NCBI RefSeq assembly: GCF_002160055.1
Contig: NZ_NFJV01000026.1
Span: 1-58,428, forward strand
Origin: Mediterranea sp. An20
GTDB taxonomy: Bacteria > Bacteroidota > Bacteroidia > Bacteroidales > Bacteroidaceae
Direction: 5' to 3'
Length of the DNA stretch: 58,428 nt
The translations under genes and the position numbers were made by a program. This document shows, one piece after another, positions 1-9,700 of the stretch. The notes below the pieces were generated by a model. The model worked only from the letters and a program-made list of their open reading frames with translations, searched no databases and was not told the DNA's origin. How positions within the stretch are numbered: position 1 is the stretch's first letter; every line of letters begins with the position of its first letter.

Positions 1-1022
1 ACCCGTTGGCGGAATTAAGTCAGCGCATACTTGACTCTGCCAATGGGCTTGTTGTTTTTGTAGTTAATGTATTGTAGGATTGTAAGTGCGCTGATTTTCC
101 CGATAATCCGGGCGAACAACCCATCCGTGTCTTTCGCATAATTGCGTATGAGCATAAACTGGTCACATAGCTGTGAGAACAAGGTTTCTATCCTTTTCCT
201 GGCTTTGGCAAATGGATGGAAGACAGGTTTCCAGTCCCTTTGGTTTCTCCGGTAAGGCACTTCCAAACGGATATGGGCCGTCTCAAAAAGGTCCAGTTGC
301 ACATCGGCACTGATATAGCCCCTGTCTCCAATCACAGTGCAGTTGGAATAATCGACCTTGACATCCTTCAGATAATTGATGTCATGCACGCCCGCCTTCG
401 TCAGGTCGAAAGAGTGTATGACCCCGCTCAACCCGCAGACGGCGTGCAGCTTATACCCATAGTAGTATGTACCTTGTGAGGCACAATATCCGTAGGACGG
501 GGCTTTCCGGTAGTCATTCCCGCCCATCGTACAACGCTTGGCGCGTGCCATCCGACATACCTCTACCGGCTTGGAGTCAATGCAGAAATAATCTTCGCCG
601 CCATCCATCTCATTGGCGATTCTCTCCCGGATGAGCCTGCAGAGCTGTGCCGTAAACTTGCGCCTGTCGTTGTATTGCCTCCGGGATATAAGGTTCGGCA
701 TTTTGTCCCCGTATTCCTTCAATCTGGAAAACAACAGGGACTCGCTGTCTATTCCGACCGCTTCGGATGCCATACTCAGAGCGACCACCTCAAGGTCGGA
801 AAACTTGGGGACAACACCCGGACGGGGCACATTCCCTTGTTCATTGACTAAATTTCCTGCTTTTTGTTTGCAGATGTCCAGAAATTTTGCGAATATTGCG
901 TATAAGTTGTGCATACGGTGTATGTAAATCAGATGTTTAGACACCTCTAATTTACTAAATACCAATAATATGCGCAACTTTTTCTTCATAAAAGTTTTAT
1001 GCCTTTAATTCCACCAACGGGT
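1..1022 (-). mobile_element. IS982-family insertion sequence, complete
   Basis: The ends are inverted repeats. Base 1 begins ACCCGTTGGCGGAATTAA, and the right end (about 1003-1022) is its reverse complement with one mismatch in the 18. A single DDE transposase gene fills the interior. The window starts exactly on the first base of the repeat, so no target duplication can be scored on the left; this looks like a contig break in a multicopy IS. On the right the IS joins directly to GGATAATAATGAAG, which in two other copies of that gene (24776 and 45175, minus strand) is preceded by AT of the ATG start. The insertion therefore hit the start codon of a mobilization gene. Confidence 0.9.
15..914 (-). 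CDS. IS982-family transposase
   Basis: DDE transposase that cuts and rejoins the IS ends. The acidic triad is visible as FCIDSKP (first D), VIGDRGY (second D) and the RIETLFSQL motif (E), the usual IS982/DDE_Tnp_1 pattern. I start at the Met of MHNLYAIFAKF, which gives about 299 residues, the normal family length. An in-frame Met 25 codons upstream (position 989) would add a basic extension that looks untranslated. No frameshift or internal stop is seen, so the copy is probably active. Confidence 0.88.
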   Translation of the reverse strand: MHNLYAIFAKFLDICKQKAGNLVNEQGNVPRPGVVPKFSDLEVVALSMASEAVGIDSESLLFSRLKEYGDKMPNLISRRQYNDRRKFTAQLCRLIRERIANEMDGGEDYFCIDSKPVEVCRMARAKRCTMGGNDYRKAPSYGYCASQGTYYYGYKLHAVCGLSGVIHSFDLTKAGVHDINYLKDVKVDYSNCTVIGDRGYISADVQLDLFETAHIRLEVPYRRNQRDWKPVFHPFAKARKRIETLFSQLCDQFMLIRNYAKDTDGLFARIIGKISALTILQYINYKNNKPIGRVKYALT

Positions 1023-1671
1023 GGATAATAATGAAGTCTATGCGCTCTTTGAGGACATCAAGAATGACCTCAAGGGTATCAACGGGAAGTTGGAGAACGC
1101 TCCAAAAGTAGCAAATAACCAGTCAGGCGGACAGCCTCCGGCGGTGGACTTGATACCCATAAAGGAGCTGTTTGACAGTTCCGCAAAGGAGCATCAAGAG
1201 CAAACCAAAGCCATGCTGACCAAGTTCGCGGAAGCGGAGGTTTACGCATCGAACAGGATTTTAGGTCTGTTGCGGAATTTGAAAGAATCGTTTGTCAAAA
1301 GTTCAGAAGAACGGAAAGACGAACCGCAGGAACATATCCACCGCCACAGTTTTGACATCCGGTCAAGCAAGGTGTTTTCTCTTTTGGTCGGCATGGGTAT
1401 CGTGTGCAGCCTTTCCATCTGGGGCAACATCGAGCTTTGGAAATCCAAGCGCCAGTATGCGGACGATGCGTTGAAGTTCCGCGTCATCCGCTCATGGGGA
1501 GGATGCAACGCCAATCATATCCTTTGGCTGAATGACGTGTTCGACATCCACCGCAACGAAGAAACCATTGACTGGATACGGCAGAAGGCTGACGCTTACG
1601 ACAGAGGGTTAAAGACTTTATCCGACAGTCTGATGCAGGAGAAATTGAAAGTGGAACAAATTAAAAAGTAA
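1021..1671 (+). pseudogene. mobilization-module membrane protein, cut at its start codon by the IS
   Basis: The protein is nearly identical to the complete copies at 24111-24776 and 44513-45175. It has a DNNEV..FEDIKN N terminus, a charged central region and one hydrophobic segment (VFSLLVGMGIVCSLSVWG type, about residues 119-137), followed by a cytoplasmic-looking tail. Its function is unknown; in the other copies it sits between the relaxase and a tyrosine recombinase, so a role in mobilization or its control is inferred. Here the ATG was replaced by GTG from the IS end. The reading frame is intact, but no Shine-Dalgarno-like or upstream mobilization sequence remains. Just after it (1675-1710) a short frame starting MAHIKRP ends after 11 codons, and the expected recombinase gene is absent. 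It is a remnant of a third copy of the chassis, in the opposite orientation. Confidence 0.7.
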
Positions 1672-1763
1672 GATATGGCACATATAAAACGCCCGATACG
1701 GCCTCCATAAAAAGAGTGGGTAATACACAAATTTCAATTATAAAAGCAGTTTGTCGTCAAAGC

Positions 1764-1796
1764 TTGAGTACTTTTGATAGGTAATCATTATCTTTG
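1764..1796 (+). promoter_or_regulatory. promoter of the type I restriction-modification operon
   Basis: A TATCTTTG -7 box lies at 1789-1796 with TTG at 1764-1766 in the -33 position (spacing about 22). It is the only clear match to the Bacteroides consensus before the regulator at 1841. An AGGTAAT motif at 1779-1785, related to the element-end repeats elsewhere in the window, overlaps the spacer. Confidence 0.55.
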
Positions 1797-1840
1797 CAGA
1801 TAAAATCAATTATTATTGCACGTATGCAATACGTTTTTAT

Positions 1841-2053
1841 ATGGGAACAGAAAAAATAAATCGACTAAAAATAGTATTGGTAGAACAAGGGAAAACTGGG
1901 AAATGGTTGGCTGAACAGTTAGGAAAGAACGAGGCGACCATATCGCGCTGGTGTTCCAATGCGACCCAACCCTCATTGGAAATGCTGATGAAGATAGCAT
2001 CCATATTGAATGTGGATGCGAGAAGATTGATTAATAACGGGATAGAAGAATAA
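1841..2053 (+). CDS. small XRE-family helix-turn-helix regulator
   Basis: A 70-residue protein that is almost all one Cro/C1-type HTH domain: GKWLAEQLGKNEATISRW is the helix-turn-helix, followed by the usual SLEMLMKIASILNVD helices. It ends four bases before hsdM, so it is the first gene of the type I operon. Such small regulators often delay or tune restriction genes after entry into a new host; that role here is inferred from position. No operator palindrome was identified with confidence. Confidence 0.85.
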   Translation: MGTEKINRLKIVLVEQGKTGKWLAEQLGKNEATISRWCSNATQPSLEMLMKIASILNVDARRLINNGIEE

Positions 2054-2057
2054 GGTC

Positions 2058-3623
2058 ATGGCAAAGAAACAACTGAAAGAAAAGAGCATAGAAGAAAACC
2101 TTTGGGATTCGGCGAATAAACTACGTGGGTCGGTTGAACCTTCGGAATACAAGCATGTGGTATTGAGTTTGATATTCCTGAAATATGCCTACGACCGCTT
2201 TGTGGAACGCCGCAACGAATTGATTGCAGACGGCAAGGAAGCGTTCGTTGAACAGCCTGTATTTTATAATGCCAAGAATGTTTTCTACTTAAACGAGATA
2301 AGCCGCTGGGACTATCTGATAGAAAATGCCAAACAGAACGACATTGCCATCAAGATAGATGCTGCTTTGGCGCAAGTAGAGAAAGACAACCCGACATTGA
2401 AAGGAGCTTTGCCAAGCAATTATTATTCTAGCTTGGGGCTTGACCGCACTAAATTGGCAAGCCTGCTGGACGTTATCGGCAAGATTGATACACAGAAAGA
2501 CAAGGAACACGACTTAATTGGACGTGTCTACGAATATTTCTTGGGCAAGTTTGCCATAGCCGAAGGAAAAGGTAAAGGAGAGTATTATACGCCCAAGACG
2601 ATAGTCAACCTGATAGCAGAAATGATACAACCTTACCGGGGCAAGATTTACGACCCTTGTTGCGGCTCCGGCGGTATGTTTGTGCAGAGCATGAAATTTA
2701 TCGAAGCGCACCACGGCAACAAGAAAGACATTTCCGTATATGGACAAGAATATACCAATACCACGTATAAACTAGCGAAGATGAATCTTGCCATCCGTGG
2801 CATTGCCTGCAACTTAGGCGAAAAGGCTGCCGATACGTTCCATGACGACCAACACAAAGACTTGAAAGCGGACTTCATCATGGCAAATCCGCCTTTCAAC
2901 CAAAAGGCATGGCGTGCGGAAAACGAACTGACTAACGACCCACGTTGGCACGGGTATGAAGTTCCGCCTACAAGTAACGCCAACTTTGGCTGGATTCTGA
3001 ACATTGTTTCCAAACTGTCAGCCAATGGCATGGCGGGCTTTCTGCTTGCCAACGGTGCATTGAGCGGCGATGGTACAGAGTTGAACATACGCCGCCAACT
3101 ATTGAAGAACCATTTGGTGGAAACCATTGTAATTCTCCCCCGTAACATGTTCTACTCTACGGATATCAGCGTTACACTTTGGATATTGGCAGGCAACCGC
3201 AAAGCCCGTACGGTAGAGCAGAACGGCGAATTGGTGAACTACCGCAACCGGGAAAATGAGGTTTTGTTTATCGACCTACGTCAATGGGGTGAACCGTTTG
3301 AGAAGAAATATATTCAGTTCTCTGGGAAACAGATTGCACAGATAGCCGAAAACTTCCATAACTGGCAACGCGAAGGTCATGAACAGACTTATCGCAATGT
3401 ACCCGAATACTGTTATTCCGCTACGCTGGAAGAAATCGAAGCAAAAGGGTGGTCGCTCGTGCCCAGCAAATACATCGAGTTCAGGAACCGGGATGAGGGC
3501 ATCGACTTCGATACGAAGATGACGCAACTGCAAAGTGAGATGCAAGAACTGCTCCGTAAGGAAGAGGAAAGCAAAAAGGAACTGTTGAACCTGTTTAAAG
3601 AGTTGGGATATGGACTTGAATGA
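2058..3623 (+). CDS. hsdM: type I restriction-modification DNA methyltransferase subunit M
   Basis: Transfers methyl from S-adenosylmethionine to adenine N6 at the site chosen by HsdS; it is part of both the M2S methylase and the R2M2S nuclease. The HsdM N-terminal helical domain (about residues 12-140) is followed by the N6 methylase domain, with motif I DPCCGSGGMF near residue 198 and motif IV NPPF near residue 277. The C-terminal tail is coiled-coil-like (MTQLQSEMQELLRKEEESKK), as expected for contact with HsdS. Length 521 is normal. It overlaps the next gene by 14 bases, which suggests translational coupling. The gene is intact. Confidence 0.95.
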   Translation: MAKKQLKEKSIEENLWDSANKLRGSVEPSEYKHVVLSLIFLKYAYDRFVERRNELIADGKEAFVEQPVFYNAKNVFYLNEISRWDYLIENAKQNDIAIKIDAALAQVEKDNPTLKGALPSNYYSSLGLDRTKLASLLDVIGKIDTQKDKEHDLIGRVYEYFLGKFAIAEGKGKGEYYTPKTIVNLIAEMIQPYRGKIYDPCCGSGGMFVQSMKFIEAHHGNKKDISVYGQEYTNTTYKLAKMNLAIRGIACNLGEKAADTFHDDQHKDLKADFIMANPPFNQKAWRAENELTNDPRWHGYEVPPTSNANFGWILNIVSKLSANGMAGFLLANGALSGDGTELNIRRQLLKNHLVETIVILPRNMFYSTDISVTLWILAGNRKARTVEQNGELVNYRNRENEVLFIDLRQWGEPFEKKYIQFSGKQIAQIAENFHNWQREGHEQTYRNVPEYCYSATLEEIEAKGWSLVPSKYIEFRNRDEGIDFDTKMTQLQSEMQELLRKEEESKKELLNLFKELGYGLE

Positions 3624-4599
3624 CAAGATTGTAATTTACCGTACCGCTGATGGGCAAACCACCGTAGATGTCAGGATGGATGGAGATACGGTATGGCTTT
3701 CACAGGCACAGATGGCAGAACTGTTTCAAAAGGACAGGACTGTCATCGGACGGCACATTAACAACATATATAAGGAACATGAATTGGAGAGAGAGACCAC
3801 ATGTGCAAATTTTGCACATGTGGGTAAAGATGCTGACCAGACCTATCAAACAGCCCTTTACAATTTAGATGTCATCATTTCCGTAGGCTATCGTGTAAAA
3901 AGCCAGCGCGGTACGCAATTTCGCATTTGGGCAAACAAAGTGTTGAAAGATTATTTGGTGAAAGGCTATGCCGTCAATAAAGCTTTGACGGAACAACGCT
4001 ATACGGAACTGAAACAGCTGGTCGCCGTTTTGGGGAGGACAGTCAAGGCACAAGAGGCATTGACTTCCGATGATGCCCTCAATCTGGTGGAAGTGGTTTC
4101 CGACTATGCTTATGCCCTCGATACGTTGGATAAGTACGATTATCAGCAGTTGGCGGTAGAGCAGACCACGAACGAAGCCAAGTTCCACGCTACCTATGAG
4201 GGAGCCATGCAAGCTATCGAAGAACTGAAAGCCAAGTTTGGCGGAAGTCAATGGTTCGCCCATGAAAAAGATGATTCGTTCAAAAGTTCCATCGGACAGA
4301 TATACCAGACATTCGGCGGACAAGACCTCTATCCGTCAGTAGAAGAAAAAGCCGCCATGTTGCTTTACCTCGTAACCAAGAATCATTCGTTCAGCGATGG
4401 CAACAAGCGCATTGCTGCCACGCTCTTCTTATGGTTTATGGCAGGCAACGGTATCCTTTATAATACAGACGGCTCGAAACGTATAGCCGACAACACTCTT
4501 GTTGCCCTTACACTGATGATAGCCGAAAGCCGTACGGAGGAAAAAGATGTGATGGTAAAAGTAGTTGTGAACCTGATAAACAAGAACAACTATGAATAA
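3610..4599 (+). CDS. RhuM-Fic (death-on-curing-like) fusion protein inside the hsd operon
   Basis: The N-terminal part (about residues 1-125) matches the RhuM/virulence family: a winged-helix-like WLSQAQMAELFQKDRTVIGRHI segment, then LDVIISVGYRVKSQRGTQFRIWA. The C-terminal part (about 190-325) is a Fic/Doc domain with HSFSDGNKRIAA near residue 258, matching HxFx(D/E)GN(K/R)R. Fic enzymes attach AMP or similar groups to target proteins. No classic inhibitory (S/T)xxxE(G/N) helix was recognised. Proteins of this fusion are often found between hsdM and hsdS in gut Bacteroidales and other bacteria, where their role is not settled. Overlaps at both ends (14 and 8 bases) place it firmly in the operon. 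Confidence 0.85.
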   Translation: MDLNDKIVIYRTADGQTTVDVRMDGDTVWLSQAQMAELFQKDRTVIGRHINNIYKEHELERETTCANFAHVGKDADQTYQTALYNLDVIISVGYRVKSQRGTQFRIWANKVLKDYLVKGYAVNKALTEQRYTELKQLVAVLGRTVKAQEALTSDDALNLVEVVSDYAYALDTLDKYDYQQLAVEQTTNEAKFHATYEGAMQAIEELKAKFGGSQWFAHEKDDSFKSSIGQIYQTFGGQDLYPSVEEKAAMLLYLVTKNHSFSDGNKRIAATLFLWFMAGNGILYNTDGSKRIADNTLVALTLMIAESRTEEKDVMVKVVVNLINKNNYE

Positions 4600-5749
4600 G
4601 GGAGAAATGAAACGATTGGGCGATTATATCTGCGAGGTGGATGTAAGGAATCGGGATTTGGAGGTGACGAATTTGTTAGGTCTAAGCATGACAAAACAAT
4701 TCCGTCCATCAACTTCTAATATTGTTGGTGTCGATTTAAGCAAATACAAGATAGTACATAAAGATGTTTTTGCTTTTGATACAATGTCTGTTATTCGTGT
4801 TCATAAAGTACCTATTGCAATAAATTTATCAAAGAGTCCAATAATAGTTTCTCCTGCTTATATTACGTTTGAATGCAAGGATTCAAATATTTTAAATCCT
4901 AACTATTTGATGATGTGGTTCTCACGTGACGAATTTGATCGATATGCGGATTTTAAATCAGATGCAGCCGTTAGGGGTGGTTATAATTGGGAAGAACTTT
5001 GTGATACACCAATATACTTACCTCCCATAGAACTGCAACAAAAGATTGTGTCTGAATATGAAACGGTTACTCGTCGCATTCGCCTTAATGAGCAAATCAT
5101 TGCCAAGCTGGAAGAAACGGCGCAAACCCTCTATCGCAAGATGTTTGTGGATGGGATTGATAAGGAGAATTTGCCGGAAGGGTGGAGAATGGGAATAATT
5201 TCTGATTTCGGTAATGTCATTACGGGAAAAACTCCATCAAGTGAAGCTCCTGAAGATTTTGGGAATGATATGCCTTTTATAACACCTGGAGATTTTCAAT
5301 ATTATAATAAATTTGCTATTGGTTCAGAAAGGAAGTTGTCTACGATTGGATATGAACGTCTAAAGAATAAAATACTTCCCAATGGAAGTGTGATTGTTAC
5401 GTGTATAGGTTCTGATATGGGAAAAGTCGTTATTGCATCAGAACAATGTGTTACCAACCAACAGATGAACTCAATTGTAGTTAAAGAAAAGTTTTACTCT
5501 GATTATTTGTACTACTATTTGTCAAATATGAAAGAGGAATTAAAAGGAATGGCATTAGGTAGTTCTACGATGCCTCTATTAAATAAAAGTGATTTTGAGA
5601 AAATTGCGATTGTAATACCTGCAAATGACAGTCTTTATGATTTTGACAAAAAAGTATCTCCAGTTAATAAACTACTAAAATTGCATTTTAAAGAAATATA
5701 TAAATTAAAAGAATTACAGTCTTTGCTTTTAGCGAGGATGGGGAGATAA
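4592..5749 (+). CDS. hsdS: type I restriction-modification specificity subunit S
   Basis: Determines the bipartite recognition site. Two target-recognition domains are seen. TRD1 is about residues 5-150 and ends in PPIELQQKIVSEYETV with a conserved coiled spacer (RIRLNEQIIAKLEETAQTLY). TRD2 (about 195-350) begins GWRMGIISDFGNVITGKTPS and ends in a shorter helical region (KELQSLLLARMG). The length of 385 is normal. The TRD DNA is clearly more A+T-rich than hsdM, as expected for domains that are swapped between strains. No second hsdS or inverted hsdS fragment is present, so shuffling within this window is not supported. Confidence 0.93.
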   Translation: MNKGEMKRLGDYICEVDVRNRDLEVTNLLGLSMTKQFRPSTSNIVGVDLSKYKIVHKDVFAFDTMSVIRVHKVPIAINLSKSPIIVSPAYITFECKDSNILNPNYLMMWFSRDEFDRYADFKSDAAVRGGYNWEELCDTPIYLPPIELQQKIVSEYETVTRRIRLNEQIIAKLEETAQTLYRKMFVDGIDKENLPEGWRMGIISDFGNVITGKTPSSEAPEDFGNDMPFITPGDFQYYNKFAIGSERKLSTIGYERLKNKILPNGSVIVTCIGSDMGKVVIASEQCVTNQQMNSIVVKEKFYSDYLYYYLSNMKEELKGMALGSSTMPLLNKSDFEKIAIVIPANDSLYDFDKKVSPVNKLLKLHFKEIYKLKELQSLLLARMGR

Positions 5750-5760
5750 AACAAAAATAT

Positions 5761-6789
5761 ATGGCTTTTTCTTTTGAAACAGATAGTAAAGGATATATAA
5801 AGAAACGAGAAAGTTTCAATCTGGAATACAAACAAAATTTCCAGTTGGGAGATAATTTGCTCAAATACATTAAGACTTTAGTTGGAATGGCTAACAACAA
5901 AGGAGGACAAATAGTATTTGGAATAAAAGATTCTCTTCATATACTATTAGGTATGTCTAACAACAAATTATCCGAAACAGACCCCAAAGTTATTGATATT
6001 AAGGTTAGAGAATACTTTTCTCCTGATATTAGATGGCAATCTGCAATTCAAGAATTTGAAGGTAAAAAGTTTGGTGTACTATCTGTTGAAGAAGCAGAAG
6101 AAAAGCCTGTGGTATGTAAGAAAAACAAAGATGATATATTGCGAGAAGGGGCTATTTATTATCGCTATCGAGGAGAGACAAAAGAAATTGAATATCCAGA
6201 ATTAAAAAAGATCTTGGACAAAGAACGAGAAAAAGAACGTATATTATGGATTAAGCATATTGAAAAAATAGCAATGGTTGGTCCGCAAAATATACACCTT
6301 CTTGATAGATACAATGGAGAAATCACTTATGGCGATAGCAAAATACTATTGGACAAGTCTTTAATTGACCAACTTAAGTTCATTAAGGAAGGACACTTTA
6401 CAGAAAAAGAAGGTGAAGGCTTGCCTACATTAAAATTAGTTGGAACAATAGATGGATTAGTAGATGTTGATAATGCAATTATTGACCCGAATGTTGCATA
6501 TCCATTAACAACAGGATTACTTCAGAAAGAATTAGGATTAAATCAATATGAAATGCAAGCTGTAATATATTCATTGGACTTAAAGAGCAAACCCAAAAGG
6601 CATACGTTGATAATGCAAGGAGAAAAATCTAATGGCATACACAAATATTCAAAATCTGTTGTTTCTGTAGTGCAAAAACTCATGGAGCAACGCGGAAAAG
6701 AGGCATTTCTTAATGAATGTACGGAAAAATACAAAAAGTACATAAGAGAAACGAAAGAAAAAAATCAACGAATGAGAAAAAGGAAATAG
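5761..6789 (+). CDS. Schlafen/AlbA_2-domain protein in the hsd operon
   Basis: The N-terminal domain (about residues 15-150) has the AlbA_2/Schlafen pattern: ESFNLEYKQNF, then VGMANNKGGQIVFGIKD, then the REGAIYYRYRGETKEIEYPE strand pair. The remainder is mixed helix with a very basic tail (KEKNQRMRKRK) and is not recognised. Proteins with this domain are common next to type I restriction genes; some relatives act as nucleases or regulators, but no catalytic set can be named here. It starts 11 bases after hsdS and stops 2 bases before hsdR. Base composition is A+T-rich compared with hsdR, which suggests it was added to the operon separately. Confidence 0.78.
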   Translation: MAFSFETDSKGYIKKRESFNLEYKQNFQLGDNLLKYIKTLVGMANNKGGQIVFGIKDSLHILLGMSNNKLSETDPKVIDIKVREYFSPDIRWQSAIQEFEGKKFGVLSVEEAEEKPVVCKKNKDDILREGAIYYRYRGETKEIEYPELKKILDKEREKERILWIKHIEKIAMVGPQNIHLLDRYNGEITYGDSKILLDKSLIDQLKFIKEGHFTEKEGEGLPTLKLVGTIDGLVDVDNAIIDPNVAYPLTTGLLQKELGLNQYEMQAVIYSLDLKSKPKRHTLIMQGEKSNGIHKYSKSVVSVVQKLMEQRGKEAFLNECTEKYKKYIRETKEKNQRMRKRK

Positions 6790-6791
6790 TT

Positions 6792-9700
6792 ATGCCACAC
6801 TTCAACGAACACGCCCTCGAACTATCCATCATGGAGCTGTTCCGGCAAGAAGGTTACACATACACAAGCGGAGAAGAAATCCACAAGGAAGTAAGCGACG
6901 TCTTGCTTCGGGACGATATGCGCCTATATCTGCGCAACCGTTACAAAGCAGAAAGCATTACGCCGTTAGAAATAGAGCGAATCCTCGCCACGCTGACTGC
7001 CAATGCGGTTTTCTCCTTGTATGAACAGAACCGTCATACCTATCGGTTGATGACAGAAGGCTTTTCGTTGAAGCGTGAAAATACGGCTTTGCCAGATTTG
7101 TTTATTGAGCCGATAGATTTCAGCAAAGACGGCATAAAAAACAACCTGTTCCGCATAGTCAACCAGTTAGAGATACAGGGCGCGGAGCGACGTATTCCCG
7201 ATGGCATTGTTTATGTGAATGGCCTGCCCGTGGTGGTGTTGGAGTTCAAGAGTGCCGTAAAAGAAGAGACGACCATTATGGACGCTTATACCCAACTCAC
7301 CGTGCGCTACTGCCGCGATATTCCCGACTTGTTCAAATACAATGCTTTTGTGGTGATTAGTGATGGGGTGAACAACAAGTATGGTTCTCTGTTTTCACCT
7401 TACGATTTCTTTTATGCGTGGCGAAAAGTAGAGGCGGATGATAAGGCAACAGACGGCATCAACTCCCTTTTGACGATGGTAAAAGGCTTGTTCCGGAAAG
7501 AGAGGCTGCTGAGCGTGATAAAGGATTTCGTGTTCTTTCCAGATTCATCTAAGAACGAGAAGAAGGTGGTTTGCCGCTATCCGCAATTTTTTGCCACGCA
7601 TAAGCTGTTCGAGAATATCCGTCTGCACTCCAAACTCCAAGCAGGCGGCGATGGAAAAGGAGGTACTTACTTCGGGGCGACAGGTTGTGGTAAGAGTATC
7701 ACGATGCTGTTCCTTACCCGTATGTTGATGCGAAGCCGGGAGTTTGCCAGCCCTACGATAGTCCTGATAACCGACCGTACCGATTTGGATGACCAGCTTT
7801 CCAAACTATTTGGAACGGCTAAGAAGTTCATCGGCGATGAATGTGTAGTGGAAGTAGAAAGTCGAGATAAACTCCGGGAACATTTGGCCGGGCGAACCAG
7901 CGGCGGCGTGTTCCTGACCACCATACATAAGTTTACCGAAGACACACGGCTATTGTCTGAACGGGCAAACATCATCTGCATATCCGACGAGGCACACCGC
8001 TCCCAAACAAACTTAGCTTTGCAAGTCAAGCAGACCGACAAGGGCGTGAAACGCAACTACGGCTTTGCCAAATACCTGCATGATTCATTGCCCAATGCCA
8101 CGTACGTAGGTTTCACGGGAACACCGATTGATGCCACGATAGATGTGTTTGGTGAGGTAGTAGATGCCTATACGATGACCGAATCGGTGGAGGATGGTAT
8201 CACACGACGTATTGTGTACGAAGGACGTGCTGCCAAGGTTTTGCTTGACAATAGGAAATTGCAAGAAATAGAGAATTATTACAAGCAATGTGCAGAAGAA
8301 GGAGCGAATGAATACCAGATAGAGGAAAGCAAGAAAGCCGTTACCAAGATGGAACGCATCTTGGGAGATTCCGACCGCCTGCAAGCCGTAGCCGAAGACT
8401 TCATTGCCCATTATGAGAAACGGGTGGAAGAAGGCAGTACGGTAGAAGGCAAGGCGATGTTCGTTTGCTCCAACCGTACAATAGCCTTTGATTTATATAA
8501 GAAAATCATCGCTTTGCGCCCTGAATGGGCAAAGATACCCGGTGAAGAAGTCCATACGACCAACTATATGATGGCAGCAGAACCGCGTATTCCTTATGGA
8601 AATCAAGAACTCCCTATCGAGAAAATAAAGTTGATTATGACCCGAAACAAGGACGACAAACCAGAACTGTACAACTTGTTGGGCACAGATGAAGACCGCC
8701 GTGCTTGGGCAGAGGAGTTTAAAAAGCCGAAATCAAACTTCAAGATTGCCATTGTGGTCGATATGTGGACAACCGGTTTCGATGTGGATTGTCTGGACAC
8801 GATGTACATTGACAAGCCTTTGCAGCAACACACGTTGGTGCAGACCATTTCACGGGTGAACCGTGTTTATCCAGGCAAAGAGAAAGGCTTGGTGGTGGAT
8901 TATATCGGCATTAAAAGTAACATGAATGTGGCATTGAAGCGTTATGCGCAAGGTGATGCCAACTTGGATTCGGTGGAAAATGTCGAGCAGTCTGTTACGA
9001 TGGTGAAAGACGAATTGGACATTATCCGACGGATGTTTGGCGAATTTGACTATACAAAATTTTCTACGGGTACGCCATTGGAACAATTAGACTGCCTGAA
9101 CAAGGGGGCCGAGTTTATGCAGCGCACCAAAGAACAGGAAAACTTATTCATGGGACACGCCAAGAAACTGAAATCGGCATTTAACTTGTGCAGCAACAGC
9201 GAAGAAATAAGCGACGATGAGCGTGAAGAAATCCATTACTTCTGTGGCGTACGTTCTATCATTTACAAATTGACAATAGGCGATACGCCAGACATCTCTC
9301 AGATGAACCGTCGTGTCAGAGAAATGATAGAAGAAGCCATTCAATCGGAAGGCGTGGAAGAAATCATCCAGATAGGCAACGATAAAGAAAACCTGGATGT
9401 GCTGAGCGAAGAATATATGGAACGACTGGGTAAACTGAAACTGCCCAATACAAAAGTAAAACTCATGGAACGACTGCTGAAAACAGTCATCACAGAGTTC
9501 AAGAAAGTGAACAAGGCGAAAGGTATGGACTTCTCCAAACGCTTGAGCGCTTTGGTTGACAAATACAACGACCGCAGAGATAGTGCTATCTTTGCGGATG
9601 AAGTCTTGACGGAAGTGGCTAATCAAATGGCAGATTTGTTGAAAGAGTTAAACAAGGAGAAGAAATCTTTCCTTGATTTAGGCATTAGCTACGAAGAAAA

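Noticed and set aside
4592..5749. hsdS shuffling by inversion
   Set aside because: There is only one hsdS and no inverted partial copy or recombinase beside the hsd operon.
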